From positions 286,855-350,854 of the forward strand of contig NZ_JAGDFV010000001.1 of the NCBI RefSeq assembly GCF_017497985.1: DNA of 64,000 nt, given 5' to 3'. Shown here in pieces: positions 38,844 through 49,408 of the stretch. Each line of letters opens with the position of its first letter. Position 1 is the first letter of the stretch. The notes under the pieces are model-generated. The model had not been told where the DNA came from, searched no databases, and worked only from the letters and a program-made list of their open reading frames with translations. The DNA comes from Meiothermus sp. CFH 77666 (GTDB taxonomy: Bacteria > Deinococcota > Deinococci > Deinococcales > Thermaceae). The position numbers and the translations under genes were made by a program.

Positions 38844-41243
38844 ATGCCCCGGTGGATGTTTTGGTTTTTTGCACTGCTGGCTGCTTGCGGCGACAGCAGC
38901 AGCCCCAACTTCAGCCTTTCGGTGCCTGGCAGCAGCGTAACCCTGGGCAGCTTCACCACCGTTACGGTTACGGCCAGTTTTTCATCTGGAGCCAGCAACG
39001 TAGTAACCTTAAGCCTCGAGGGGGTGCCCCAAGGCATATCGGGCAGCTTCAATCCCCTCTCCATTAGCAGTAGCAGCCCCACCAGCTCACTCACCATCCT
39101 GGCCAGCAGCGGGGTAGCCACCGGCACCTACGATGCGGTGGTGCGAGGTACCAGCGGCGGGGCCAGCAATACCGCCAGCTTCCGCCTCACCGTGCTGGGC
39201 GGGGGTGGAGGCGGTGGAGGCGGCGGCAATATCTCGGGCACGGTTAGTATTGGCACCGGCACGGCCCCCACCGCCGATCTGGATTTTGTGCCCGGCGATA
39301 TCATCGTCAAGTTTAAAGCCGGGGTCAGCCTACAAAGCGTGCAGACCCTATCCGCAGGTGGGGCGCTGGTGCAGCGTGTGCGAGGCTTGTCCATAGAGCG
39401 GGTTTCGCTCTACCGGGCCTCGCTGGATGCCCAGGTTACGCTGGCCGCCATCGCCGACCTGGCCGCCAGGGCCGATGTGGAATACGCCCACCCCAACTAT
39501 CTTTTCTACCCGGCCCGTACCCCCAACGACCCCCTCTATAACCGGCAATGGCACTACCCGGCCATCAATCTGCCCCAGGCCTGGGATATCGAGCGTGGGC
39601 AGAGCAATCCGGTCACGGTAGCGGTGATAGACACCGGCCAGCTCTTGCAGCACCCCGACTTCGACCGCAGCCGAATTCTGCCGGGCTACGACATGATCTC
39701 CGACCCTCGCAGAGCCCGCGATGGCGATGGGCGCGACAACAACCCCGAAGATGCTGGTGATCTGTCCAGTCCAAACCAGAGCAGCTACCATGGTACCCAC
39801 GTGGCCGGCACCATCCTGGCCCACAGTGACAACAACCTGGGCGTGGCCGGGGTCAGCTGGGGAGCCCGACTGCTACCCGTACGGGTACTGGGTTTTCAGG
39901 GCGGCGACCTGGTGGATATCACCGATGGCATGCTGTGGGCAGCAGGCCTCCCGGTGCAGGGGGCTCCAAACAACCCGAACCCAGCTGCCATCATCAATAT
40001 GAGCATCCAGGGCCGTGGCGCATGCTCGCAGGTTCCGCTGTACCAGGAGGCGATCAACCGGGTCAATGCCCAGGGTCGAATTGTTGTGGTCGCTGCTGGC
40101 AACTTTGCCGAAAACGCAGCCAATTTCGTTCCGGCTAGCTGCAGCGGGGTTATCACGGTTGGGGCTACTGGGCCTTCGGGGGGCCGGGCACCGTATTCCA
40201 ACTATGGGGGGCGCATTGATGTAATGGCCCCTGGTGGCAACGTTGCGGTGAACCTGGGCGGCGTGCAGGGGGGCGGTGGTGTGCTCAGCCCGCTCAAAAG
40301 CGATACCAGCGGACAGTTCAACTACGAGTTCTATAACGGCACTTCCATGGCGGCACCCCATGTGGCCGGGCTGATTGCCCTGATGAAAAGCGCCCGCCCG
40401 GGCCTTACTCGAGCCGAGGCACAAGACATCCTGCGCCGCACCGCCCGTCCCCTGAACCAGACCCAGTGCCAGGGCGAGACCAGCCCCAGTCGGCCCACCC
40501 CACCCCCCGGCATAACCGCCAGTGATTGCGGGGCTGGACTGGTGGATGCGCTGGCCGCCCTCCAGGCCGTGGGGGGTGCCCCGGTGGGTTCTTTTACCCT
40601 GAGCACCACCCCCAGCAGTCTGACCATAGCCCCTGGGGGCAGTGCCAATGTGGTGGTGGGCATCGAGCGGGTGGGGGGCTTTAGCGGGCCGGTTAGCCTG
40701 ACCCTGCAAGGAGCCCCCACGGGTGTGAGCGGCACCTTCACCCCCAACCCCTCTGCCGGGGCCACTTCTACCCTGGCCCTGAGCGTAGCCGGCAGCGTAC
40801 CGCCCGGCCAGTACCCCATGACTGTGGAGGGTAGTGCAGGCAGCCAGAGCGTACGGGCGGCGCTGGTGCTGACGGTCGGAACGCCCAACCTCCCCACCCT
40901 CAAGGACGCCTTTGTGGCAGCCCTGTTCTGGACCGGCAACGACTTCGACGTGAGCCGATCCAAGGGCATCTTCCTCACCGCCGATACCCGCACCGCCAAC
41001 TATGTTCTGGCTTCCCTGCCTGCCGGGCAGTATGCCGTGGCCGGTTGGAAGGACATCAACGGCAATGATGAGGTGGATGGGGGCGACTACTTTGGTGTAT
41101 TCCGGGTCAACCGCCAACTTGCGCTGGTACAGCCCCCGGCCTCCGGCATCAACTTCAGCCTCGAGCTGATCTCCAGCACCAGTGCCGAGCTCGAGCATGA
41201 GCCCGCGCTCCTGGCCCTCAAGAAGCTGCTCCAGCGCCGGTAG
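38844..41243 (+). CDS. subtilisin-like (S8) lipoprotein protease with Ig-like domains
   Basis: A 799-residue protease. Lipobox LLAAC|GD near residue 11, then an Ig-like domain (VTLGSFTTVTVTASFSSGAS), a ten-residue poly-Gly linker near 130, a propeptide (PGDIIVKFKAGVSLQSVQTL) and the catalytic domain: Asp in VAVIDTGQLLQHPDF (about 262), His in YHGTHVAGTI (about 314), Ser in NGTSMAAPHVAGL (about 498). A second Ig-like repeat (LTIAPGGSANVVVGIERVGG) follows, and a C-terminal module with DINGNDEVDGGDYFG, which looks like a calcium loop. The Shine-Dalgarno AGGAGGAGAT supports the ATG at 38844. It may process the neighbouring exported proteins. Confidence 0.9.
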   Translation: MPRWMFWFFALLAACGDSSSPNFSLSVPGSSVTLGSFTTVTVTASFSSGASNVVTLSLEGVPQGISGSFNPLSISSSSPTSSLTILASSGVATGTYDAVVRGTSGGASNTASFRLTVLGGGGGGGGGGNISGTVSIGTGTAPTADLDFVPGDIIVKFKAGVSLQSVQTLSAGGALVQRVRGLSIERVSLYRASLDAQVTLAAIADLAARADVEYAHPNYLFYPARTPNDPLYNRQWHYPAINLPQAWDIERGQSNPVTVAVIDTGQLLQHPDFDRSRILPGYDMISDPRRARDGDGRDNNPEDAGDLSSPNQSSYHGTHVAGTILAHSDNNLGVAGVSWGARLLPVRVLGFQGGDLVDITDGMLWAAGLPVQGAPNNPNPAAIINMSIQGRGACSQVPLYQEAINRVNAQGRIVVVAAGNFAENAANFVPASCSGVITVGATGPSGGRAPYSNYGGRIDVMAPGGNVAVNLGGVQGGGGVLSPLKSDTSGQFNYEFYNGTSMAAPHVAGLIALMKSARPGLTRAEAQDILRRTARPLNQTQCQGETSPSRPTPPPGITASDCGAGLVDALAALQAVGGAPVGSFTLSTTPSSLTIAPGGSANVVVGIERVGGFSGPVSLTLQGAPTGVSGTFTPNPSAGATSTLALSVAGSVPPGQYPMTVEGSAGSQSVRAALVLTVGTPNLPTLKDAFVAALFWTGNDFDVSRSKGIFLTADTRTANYVLASLPAGQYAVAGWKDINGNDEVDGGDYFGVFRVNRQLALVQPPASGINFSLELISSTSAELEHEPALLALKKLLQRR

Positions 41244-41278
41244 GGGTTCTTTGGGCTTGAAAAACCCCCTCTACCACT

Positions 41279-41316
41279 GCCTCCTACAGCCACCTGGTGG
41301 TAGGAGGCTCTTTTTT
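41279..41316 (+). terminator. rho-independent terminator of the secreted-protein genes
   Basis: GCCTCCTAC (41279-41287) pairs with GTAGGAGGC (41300-41308), with CCACC/GGTGG extending the stem into the loop, followed by CTC and six Ts. It separates the SARP-associated genes from the catabolic island. Confidence 0.85.
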
Positions 41317-41366
41317 GTAACTGGTGGGCTTCAGTAAAGGGCATCAGAACAAACTGGGGCCAATAG

Positions 41367-41390
41367 TAATTGAATTTGGAATTACAATTA
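41367..41390 (+). promoter_or_regulatory. palindrome 1 upstream of the catabolic island
   Basis: TAATTG (41367-41372) and CAATTA (41385-41390) form a perfect inverted repeat with a 12-base centre, in the most AT-rich stretch of the window. It is a candidate site for the MarR regulator at 44622 (inference). Confidence 0.5.
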
Positions 41391-41406
41391 TTTATCTCAT
41401 ATCTAA

Positions 41407-41426
41407 ATATTTTAAGCGTAAAATAT
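41407..41426 (+). promoter_or_regulatory. palindrome 2 upstream of the catabolic island
   Basis: ATATTTTA (41407-41414), AGCG, TAAAATAT (41419-41426): perfect 8-base arms around 4 bases, overlapping the likely promoter (TATATA follows). Eighty-five bases upstream of the first structural gene. A MarR-type dimer site is the natural reading. Confidence 0.55.
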
Positions 41427-41511
41427 ATAACTGGCGGGGGATTGGGGGGTTTGACATGGCAGGTTGTTCTGGGGAGTGGCCGTTCATCCAGGAAATTAAG
41501 GGAGCCACAGC

Positions 41512-43851
41512 ATGAGAATCGTCTGCATCGGGGGCGGGCCGGCGGGGCTATACTTTGCCCTCTTATTGAAGAAGCAGAATCCCATGCACGAGGTGACGGT
41601 ACTGGAGCGCAACCGCCCGGACGACACCTTCGGCTGGGGGGTGGTCTTCTCCGACCAGACCCTGGGCAACCTCGAGAAGGCCGACTACCCCACCTATGCC
41701 CAGATTAGCCGGGCCTTTCACCGCTGGGACGATATCGAGGTGCACTTCAAGGGGCAGACCATCCGCTCGAGCGGCCACGGTTTTATCGGGATTGGCCGCA
41801 AAAAGCTGCTCAACATCCTGCAAGACCGTTGCCGCGAACTGGGCGTAAACCTGGTCTTCCAGACCGAGGTCACCGACGATGAGGCCATTGCCCGGCAGTA
41901 TCGGGCCGACCTGGTGATTGCCTCGGACGGCATTAACAGCCGCATCCGCAAGAAGTACGAAAGCAGCTTCGAGCCGGACATCGAAATCCGCAAGTGCCGC
42001 TTCGTCTGGCTGGGGACACACCAGCGCTTCGAGGCCTTCACCTTTGCATTCGAGCAAACCGAGTGGGGCTGGTTCCAGGCCCACGCCTACCAGTTCGACG
42101 CCCACACCTCCACCTTTATTGTGGAAACGCCGGAAACGGTCTGGCAAAAAGCCGGCCTCGAGCAGATGAGCCAGGAAGAGAGCATCGCCTTCTGCGAGAA
42201 GCTCTTTGCCCGGTATCTGGGCGGCCACAGGCTGATGTCCAACGCCGCTCATCTGCGCGGCTCGGCCATCTGGATCAAGTTCCCCCGGGTGGTCTGCAAG
42301 ACCTGGGTGCACTGGAACACCCTGGACGGGCGCGAGGTGCCGGTGGTGCTGATGGGCGACGCCGCCCACACCGCGCACTTCTCCATTGGCAGCGGCACCA
42401 AGCTGGCCCTGGAGGACGGCATTGCGCTGGCCCAATCGTTTGCCCAGCTAGGGGACTCGCCCGCACACCTGCGGCAGGTACTCGAGGCCTACCAGGCGGT
42501 GCGAAGCGTGGAGGTGCTCAAGATTCAAAACGCCGCCCGCAACTCCACCGAGTGGTTCGAGAACGTGGAGCGCTACACCGGCCTCGAGGCCCCCCAGTTC
42601 GCCTACAGCCTGCTGACCCGTTCGCAGCGCATCTCCCACGAGAACCTGCGGCTGCGCGATGCCAACTACCTGCAGGGTGTGGAGGCCTGGCTCGCGCAAA
42701 AGTCGGGCCTGCCCCCCAGGCCCATCCCGCCCATGTTCACCCCCTTCCGGCTGCGCGGCCTGACCCTCAAAAACCGCGTGGTGGTCTCGCCAATGGCCAT
42801 GTACTCGGCCCAGGACGGGCTGGTGAACGACTTTCACCTGGTACACCTGGGGGCCCGGGCGCTGGGCGGGGCCGCGCTGGTCTTTACCGAGATGACCGCC
42901 CCCTCCGCCGACGGACGCATCACCCCCGGCTGTGCGGGGCTGTACAGCGAGGCCCACATGCAGGCCTACCGGCGCATCGTGGACTTTGTGCATCAGCACA
43001 CCGATGCCAAAATTGGGCTTCAGCTTGGGCACGCCGGGCCCAAGGGCTCGACACAGGTGGGCTGGGAAGATGAAAACGAGCCGCTACCGGAGGGCAACTG
43101 GCCGCTTCTGGCCCCCTCCCCCATTCCCTACGGCCCCCACAACCAAACCCCCCGCGAGATGACCAGAGAGGACATGGAGCGGGTCAAGGCCGACTTCGTG
43201 CATGCGGCCCGGTGGGGGGCGGAGGCGGGCTTCGACTGGCTCGAGCTGCACTGCGCCCACGGCTACCTGCTCTCGGCTTTCATCTGCCCGCTTACCAACC
43301 ACCGCACGGACGAGTATGGCGGCTCGCTTGAGAACCGGGTGCGCTACCCCCTGGAGGTTTTCAAAGCGTTGCGGGCGGTCTGGCCCCAGCACCTGCCGAT
43401 CTCGGTGCGTATCTCCGCCCACGACTGGGCTCCGGGCGGCAACACTCCCGACGATGCAGTGGAAATTGCCCGCATGTTCAAAGAAGCGGGCTGCGACCTG
43501 ATAGATGTCTCCTCGGGTCAGACCACCCGCCAGGCCCGACCGGTGTACGGGCGCATGTACCAGACCCCCTTCGCCGACCGCATCCGCAACGAGGTTCAGA
43601 TTGCCACCATGGCAGTGGGGGCCATCTTCGAGGCCGACCACGTGAACTCCATCATTGCCGCCGGGCGGGCCGACCTGTGCGCCATTGCCCGGCCCCACCT
43701 GGCCGACCCCCACTGGACGCTGCACCAGGCCGCCAGGCTGGGCTATAGCGAGGTGGGCTGGCCCAAGCAGTATCTTTCGGGCAAGAGCCAGCTCGAGCGC
43801 AACCTGGCCCGGGCCCAGGCCGAGCAGGCCGAGGAGCTGGCCGCCCGATGA
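41512..43851 (+). CDS. 2-aminobenzoyl-CoA monooxygenase/reductase (FAD hydroxylase-OYE fusion)
   Basis: A 779-residue natural fusion. Residues 1-400 are a flavin hydroxylase ([39 protein letters not shown]); residues from about 407 are an old-yellow-enzyme reductase ([32 protein letters not shown]). This pairing is known from the 2-aminobenzoyl-CoA monooxygenase/reductase of Azoarcus evansii and from salicylyl-CoA 5-hydroxylase. It hydroxylates and then reduces the aminobenzoyl-CoA ring, dearomatising it. The nearby kynureninase and aminobenzoate-CoA ligase favour aminobenzoyl-CoA over salicylyl-CoA. The ATG has GGGAGCC upstream. It is the first gene of the island and overlaps the next by four bases. 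Confidence 0.88.
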   Translation: MRIVCIGGGPAGLYFALLLKKQNPMHEVTVLERNRPDDTFGWGVVFSDQTLGNLEKADYPTYAQISRAFHRWDDIEVHFKGQTIRSSGHGFIGIGRKKLLNILQDRCRELGVNLVFQTEVTDDEAIARQYRADLVIASDGINSRIRKKYESSFEPDIEIRKCRFVWLGTHQRFEAFTFAFEQTEWGWFQAHAYQFDAHTSTFIVETPETVWQKAGLEQMSQEESIAFCEKLFARYLGGHRLMSNAAHLRGSAIWIKFPRVVCKTWVHWNTLDGREVPVVLMGDAAHTAHFSIGSGTKLALEDGIALAQSFAQLGDSPAHLRQVLEAYQAVRSVEVLKIQNAARNSTEWFENVERYTGLEAPQFAYSLLTRSQRISHENLRLRDANYLQGVEAWLAQKSGLPPRPIPPMFTPFRLRGLTLKNRVVVSPMAMYSAQDGLVNDFHLVHLGARALGGAALVFTEMTAPSADGRITPGCAGLYSEAHMQAYRRIVDFVHQHTDAKIGLQLGHAGPKGSTQVGWEDENEPLPEGNWPLLAPSPIPYGPHNQTPREMTREDMERVKADFVHAARWGAEAGFDWLELHCAHGYLLSAFICPLTNHRTDEYGGSLENRVRYPLEVFKALRAVWPQHLPISVRISAHDWAPGGNTPDDAVEIARMFKEAGCDLIDVSSGQTTRQARPVYGRMYQTPFADRIRNEVQIATMAVGAIFEADHVNSIIAAGRADLCAIARPHLADPHWTLHQAARLGYSEVGWPKQYLSGKSQLERNLARAQAEQAEELAAR

Positions 43852-44621
43852 ACCCCCTGCCGCTGGCCGGAAAACACGCCGTGGTCACGGGCGGCGGACG
43901 CGGCATTGGGGCCGCCATTGCCGCCGAACTGGCCCAGGCAGGCGCAAGGCTCACGCTAATGGGCCGGAACCGCTCCAGCCTGGAAGCAAGAGCACAACAA
44001 ATGAACGCCGACGTGCATATCGAAACCTGTGATGTGACGAGCCCAGACAAGGTGCAACGGGCCTTCGGGGCTGCCCAAGAGGCTTTCGGCCCCATCACCA
44101 TTCTGGTCAACAACGCCGGGCAGGCCGAAAGCCAGCCTTTCGCCAAGACCGACCTGGGCTTGTGGCAGCGGATGTTAGCGGTCAACCTGACCGGCACGTT
44201 TCTCTGCACCCAGGCCGCGTTGCCGGGGATGCTCGAGGCTGGCTGGGGCCGCATTGTGAACATCGCCAGCACGGCAGGGCTTAGGGGCTACCCCTACGTG
44301 AGCGCCTACTGCGCGGCCAAGCACGGGCTGGTGGGCCTGACCCGCTCGCTGGCGCTCGAGCTCGCCCGCAAAAACATCACCGTGAATGCGGTCTGCCCCG
44401 GCTTCACCGAGACCGAGCTGCTGGAGGCCAGCCTGGCGAACATCGTGCAGAAAACCGGGCGAACCCCCGACGAGGCCCGCTCCGAGCTGGCCCGGAGCAA
44501 CCCGCAGGGGCGGCTCGTAAAGCCCTCCGAAGTGGCCCAGGTGGTGCTGTGGCTGTGCCTGCCGGGCTCGGCGGCCCTGACCGGACAGGCCATTGCGGTA
44601 GCGGGTGGGGAGGTGATGTAG
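43848..44621 (+). CDS. short-chain dehydrogenase/reductase of the anthranilate pathway
   Basis: A 257-residue SDR: NAD(P) site [21 protein letters not shown] ([11 protein letters not shown]), catalytic Ser in [22 protein letters not shown] (Tyr and Lys), and [11 protein letters not shown]. It overlaps the monooxygenase gene (ATGA). By position it is likely to oxidise the hydroxyacyl-CoA formed during ring breakdown, as the dehydrogenases of the Azoarcus abm clusters are thought to do. The exact step is inferred. Confidence 0.85.
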   Translation: MNPLPLAGKHAVVTGGGRGIGAAIAAELAQAGARLTLMGRNRSSLEARAQQMNADVHIETCDVTSPDKVQRAFGAAQEAFGPITILVNNAGQAESQPFAKTDLGLWQRMLAVNLTGTFLCTQAALPGMLEAGWGRIVNIASTAGLRGYPYVSAYCAAKHGLVGLTRSLALELARKNITVNAVCPGFTETELLEASLANIVQKTGRTPDEARSELARSNPQGRLVKPSEVAQVVLWLCLPGSAALTGQAIAVAGGEVM

Positions 44622-45110
44622 ATGGTAAGCCCCAAGCCCGACCTCGAGACCCGCCTGGCCGAAGACCACCACCAGGCCCTCAAGCTGTGGCTGCGCCTCC
44701 TGACCTGCACCAACCTGATTACCGCCGAGATTCGCACCCGGCTGCGCGAACACTTCGACACCACCCTGCCCCGCTTCGACCTGCTGGCCCAGCTCGAGCG
44801 CCACCCGGAGGGCCTGCGGATGGGCGAACTTTCCCGGCGCATGATGGTCACCACCGGCAACGTTACCGGCATCACCGACCAGCTCGAGGCCGAGGGTCTG
44901 GTCCGCCGCCAGGTAGACCCCCAGGACCGCCGCTCCTTCACGGTCAAGCTCACCCCCAAAGGACAGCAGGTATTTGCCGAGATGGCCCGCGTCCACGAGG
45001 GCTGGGTGATTGAGCTGTTCTCTGGCCTTTCGGCAGCCGAGAAAGAAAACCTGTTCGCGCTTCTCGGCAAACTGAAAAGCTACCTCAACCACAAGGAGGC
45101 CCGTCCATGA
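44622..45110 (+). CDS. MarR-family transcriptional regulator
   Basis: A 162-residue winged-helix repressor: [40 protein letters not shown] as recognition helix region, and the beta-wing [20 protein letters not shown] with Asp-Arg-Arg. MarR proteins of aromatic-CoA operons commonly release DNA on binding the CoA thioester. It starts directly after the SDR stop and its end overlaps the hydratase start by four bases, so it is co-transcribed with the genes it probably controls. The AT-rich palindromes at 41367 and 41407 are candidate sites. Confidence 0.9.
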   Translation: MVSPKPDLETRLAEDHHQALKLWLRLLTCTNLITAEIRTRLREHFDTTLPRFDLLAQLERHPEGLRMGELSRRMMVTTGNVTGITDQLEAEGLVRRQVDPQDRRSFTVKLTPKGQQVFAEMARVHEGWVIELFSGLSAAEKENLFALLGKLKSYLNHKEARP

Positions 45111-45976
45111 GTCTGCCCGGAAACATCGGCCCGCAGGGAGGCCAGACCCCCTTGCCCGGCAACACCGTAGCGCTCGCTGGCTACCAGGCCCGACACTTTC
45201 TGTGGTCGGTGGAAAATACCGTTGCCACCATCACCCTGAACCGCCCCGAGCGCAAAAACCCCCTCACTTTCGAGTCCTATGCCGAGCTGCGCGACCTCTT
45301 CCGGGCGCTGGCCTTCGCCAAAGACGTGCGGGCGGTGGTGATCACCGGAGCCGGGGGCAACTTTTGCTCCGGCGGCGATGTGCACGAGATTATCGGCCCC
45401 CTCACCCAGATGGACATGCCCGGCCTGCTGGCCTTTACCCGCATGACCGGCGACCTGGTAGCGGCCATGCGGGCCTGCCCCCAGCCCATCGTAAGCGCGG
45501 TGGACGGGGTGTGCGCGGGGGCCGGGGCCATCCTGGCCATGGCCTCCGATATCCGCTACGGCACCGCCCGCAGCAAGACGGCGTTTTTGTTTGTGCGGGT
45601 GGGGCTGGCCGGCTGCGACATGGGGGCCTGTGCCATGCTACCCCGCATCGTGGGGCTGGGCCGGGCCGCCGAGCTTCTGTACACGGGCCGCACCCTGGGC
45701 GGTGAGGAAGCCGAGCGCTGGGGCTTTTTCAACCGTCTGTGCGAGCCGGAAAAGCTCCTGGAGGAGGCCCAGCAGTTCGCCCGTTCGCTGGCCCAGGGGC
45801 CCACCTTTGCCCACGCCATGACCAAAAAAATGCTCCACCAGGAGTGGAGCATGGGCCTGGATGAGGCCCTCGAGGCCGAAGCCCAGGCCCAGGCCCTCTG
45901 CATGACCACCCGCGACTTCCACCGCGCCTATCACGCCTTCGTGGCCAAGGAAAAGCCGGTGTTCGAGGGGGATTGA
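45107..45976 (+). CDS. enoyl-CoA hydratase/isomerase family protein
   Basis: A 289-residue crotonase-fold protein. The oxyanion hole is [15 protein letters not shown] and [17 protein letters not shown]; the core [18 protein letters not shown] is typical. After [19 protein letters not shown] the usual second catalytic Glu positions are replaced by Asp-Met-Gly, similar to ring-hydrolysing or atypical crotonases. In this operon it probably adds water to the partly reduced ring CoA ester or opens it. An N-terminal extension of about 30 residues precedes the core. Confidence 0.85.
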   Translation: MSLPGNIGPQGGQTPLPGNTVALAGYQARHFLWSVENTVATITLNRPERKNPLTFESYAELRDLFRALAFAKDVRAVVITGAGGNFCSGGDVHEIIGPLTQMDMPGLLAFTRMTGDLVAAMRACPQPIVSAVDGVCAGAGAILAMASDIRYGTARSKTAFLFVRVGLAGCDMGACAMLPRIVGLGRAAELLYTGRTLGGEEAERWGFFNRLCEPEKLLEEAQQFARSLAQGPTFAHAMTKKMLHQEWSMGLDEALEAEAQAQALCMTTRDFHRAYHAFVAKEKPVFEGD

Positions 45977-46128
45977 GATGCGGAATATCGAGAGTCCAGT
46001 GTCGAGGGTCGAGGGCCAGCCACTGCTTAAGGCAGTTGGCCGTTCAGCCGTTGCTTTGAGCTATCGGCTATTGGCTATCTGCTGCCAACCCTCATCCTTC
46101 AGCTATCCGCCAAGCCAGGAGGCTCGTC
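45977..46128. repeat. intergenic region with ATAGC-type repeats
   Basis: A 152-base break in the otherwise tightly packed operon. It holds GTCGAGGGTCGAGGGC near 46003 and an ATAGC-type cluster around 46049-46112 (GAGCTATCGGCTATTGGCTA). AGGAGG lies just before the next ATG. Confidence 0.55.
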
Positions 46129-47361
<1,233 letters not shown>

Positions 47362-47362
47362 G

Positions 47363-48982
47363 ATGGCCTACACTGCCCACATCGATACCTTTGCCCGCGA
47401 CCACCTGCCGCCGCGCTCGGAGTGGCCGGAACTCATTTTTACCCTGCCGGAGCTGCAGTACCCCGAGCGCTTGAACTGCGCCACCGAACTCCTGGACAAA
47501 ATGGCAGCCCAGCACCCCGAGCGCCCCTGTGTGCGGGCGGTGGGCCTTACCTGGACGTATGGGGAGTTGCTCGAGCAAGCCAACCGCATGGCCCGGGTGC
47601 TGGTGGAGGACCTTGGCCTGGTGCCCGGCAACCGGGTGCTGCTCCGGGCCCCCAACAACCCCATGCTGGTAGCCGCCTGGTTTGCGGTGATGAAGGCCGG
47701 GGGCATCGCCGTGACCACCATGCCCCTGCTACGCGCCAGGGAGCTCACCGACGTGGTGACCAGAGCAGCAGTCTCGCACGCCCTGTGCGACGGGCGGCTG
47801 CGGGAGGAGCTCGAGCTCGCCTTACCCGGCTGCCCCACCCTACAGCAGGTGCTCTACTGGGGCGAGGGCGGCAGCCTGGAAGAGCGCATGGCGGCCAAGG
47901 CCCCCAGCTTCCAAAACGTACAGACCGCCAGCGACGACACCTGCCTGATTGCCTTCACCTCCGGCACCACCGGCAAGCCCAAGGGCTGTATGCACTTCCA
48001 CCGCGATGTGCTGGCCATCTGCGATACCTTCGGCAAGCACATCCTGCGGGCCTCGCCGGACGACGTATTCATTGGCAGCCCGCCCCTGGCCTTCACCTTC
48101 GGGCTCGGCGCGCTGGTACTCTTCCCCATGCGGATTGGAGCCTCGATGGCGCTCATCGAACGGGCCAGCCCCGAGCTGCTCCTGCCCGCCATTGCCGAGT
48201 TCAAGGCCAGCGTGGTAGCCACCTCGCCCACCGCCTACCGGGCCATGGCCGCCCAGGCCCATCAGCACGACCTCTCCTCGCTGCGCAAGTGCGTCTCTGC
48301 CGGGGAGCCTCTGCCCGCCTCGACCCGCCAGCGCTGGAAAGAGGCTACGGGCATTGAGCTCATTGACGGCATCGGGGCCACCGAGATGCTCCACATCTTC
48401 ATCTCGCACACCGAGGCCGAAGCCAAACCCGGAGCCACCGGCAAGCCCGTACCCGGTTACGAGGCCTGCATCCTGGACGACCACGGCCAGCCCCTGCCCC
48501 CCGGCCAGGTAGGGCGACTGGCGGTGCGCGGCCCCACCGGCTGCCGCTACCTGGACGACGAACGCCAGCGCAAGTACGTGCAGCACGGCTGGAACATCAC
48601 CGGCGATGCCTACTTGCTGGACGAGGAGGGCTACTTCGTCTACCAGGCCCGCACCGACGACATGATTATCTCCTCTGGCTACAACATCGCTGGGCCCGAG
48701 GTGGAAGACGCGCTTTTGCTGCACCCAGACGTGGCCGAGTGTGCGGTGGTGGGGGTGCCGGATCCGGAGCGCGGGCAGATTGTCAAGGCCTACGTGGTGC
48801 TGCGGCCTGGGGTGGTGGGTTCTGCCGAGCTGGTCAGGGCGCTACAGGACTTCGTGAAGCAGAAAATTGCGCCCTACAAGTACCCCCGCGCCATCGAGTT
48901 TCGCGAGAGTCTGCCGCGCACCCAGACCGGCAAACTCCAGCGCTTCGTACTGCGCCAGGAGGCTCGAGGGGTGGGGAGGTAA
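47363..48982 (+). CDS. abmG: 2-aminobenzoate (anthranilate)-CoA ligase
   Basis: A 539-residue acyl-adenylating enzyme. Motif A3 is IAFTSGTTGKPKGCMHFHRD, A5 IELIDGIGATEMLHIF, A8 YQARTDDMIISSGYNIAGPE, and the C-terminal lysine loop is PRTQTGKLQRF. The general pattern is that of the benzoate/2-aminobenzoate-CoA ligase branch. ATP and CoA are used to form 2-aminobenzoyl-CoA, the substrate of the monooxygenase/reductase encoded at 41512. Kynureninase, which makes anthranilate, is two genes downstream. Benzoate as substrate is the main alternative. The stop overlaps the next ATG (TAATG). Confidence 0.85.
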   Translation: MAYTAHIDTFARDHLPPRSEWPELIFTLPELQYPERLNCATELLDKMAAQHPERPCVRAVGLTWTYGELLEQANRMARVLVEDLGLVPGNRVLLRAPNNPMLVAAWFAVMKAGGIAVTTMPLLRARELTDVVTRAAVSHALCDGRLREELELALPGCPTLQQVLYWGEGGSLEERMAAKAPSFQNVQTASDDTCLIAFTSGTTGKPKGCMHFHRDVLAICDTFGKHILRASPDDVFIGSPPLAFTFGLGALVLFPMRIGASMALIERASPELLLPAIAEFKASVVATSPTAYRAMAAQAHQHDLSSLRKCVSAGEPLPASTRQRWKEATGIELIDGIGATEMLHIFISHTEAEAKPGATGKPVPGYEACILDDHGQPLPPGQVGRLAVRGPTGCRYLDDERQRKYVQHGWNITGDAYLLDEEGYFVYQARTDDMIISSGYNIAGPEVEDALLLHPDVAECAVVGVPDPERGQIVKAYVVLRPGVVGSAELVRALQDFVKQKIAPYKYPRAIEFRESLPRTQTGKLQRFVLRQEARGVGR

Positions 48983-49398
48983 TGGTGGAACGCACCCAGG
49001 AGAGCCCGCAAATCCTGCAACCCCCCGGCTGGGCCAGGCCCAAAGGCTACGCCAACGGCATCGCTGCGCGGGGCCGGTTGGTCTTCATTGCCGGTATGAT
49101 CGGCTGGAACCCGCAGGGGGTCTTCGAGACCGACGACTTTGTGGGCCAGACCCGCCAGGCCCTGCAAAACATCCTCGAGACCCTGGCAGAGGCCGGGGGC
49201 AAGCCCGAGCACCTGGTTCGCCTGACCTGGTTTATTACCAGCAAACAGGAGTACCTGGCCTCGCTGGACGCACTGGGAGCCGCCTACCGCGAGGTGATGG
49301 GGCGGCACTATCCCACCATGTCGGTGGTGGAGGTCAAGTCCCTGATGGAAGACCGGGCCAAGGTGGAGATCGAGGCCACCGCCGTAATTCCCGACTGA
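48982..49398 (+). CDS. RidA (YjgF/YER057c) family protein, atypical
   Basis: A 138-residue trimeric-type Rid domain: ANGIAARGRLVFIAGMIGWN, TRQALQNILETLAEAGGKPE, HLVRLTWFITSKQEY and KVEIEATAVIPD. RidA hydrolyses reactive enamines/imines using a conserved Arg in the pattern (A/P)R(S/T)xVxV; here the place reads YPTMSVVEV, without that Arg, so it belongs with the Rid4-7-like groups whose roles are mostly unknown. Because ring reduction of aminobenzoyl-CoA yields an enamine, a job in its hydrolysis is attractive but unproven. The ATG overlaps the ligase stop. Confidence 0.88.
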   Translation: MVERTQESPQILQPPGWARPKGYANGIAARGRLVFIAGMIGWNPQGVFETDDFVGQTRQALQNILETLAEAGGKPEHLVRLTWFITSKQEYLASLDALGAAYREVMGRHYPTMSVVEVKSLMEDRAKVEIEATAVIPD

Positions 49399-49408
49399 AG
49401 GAACCCCT

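Noticed and set aside
39873..41198. 441-codon minus-strand frame over the second S8 protease
   Set aside because: Shadow of the protease; the catalytic motifs and signal peptide are on the plus strand.
41512..43851. Two separate genes (hydroxylase and reductase) joined by sequencing error
   Set aside because: The same hydroxylase-OYE fusion is known in aminobenzoyl-CoA and salicylyl-CoA enzymes, and the frame is continuous.
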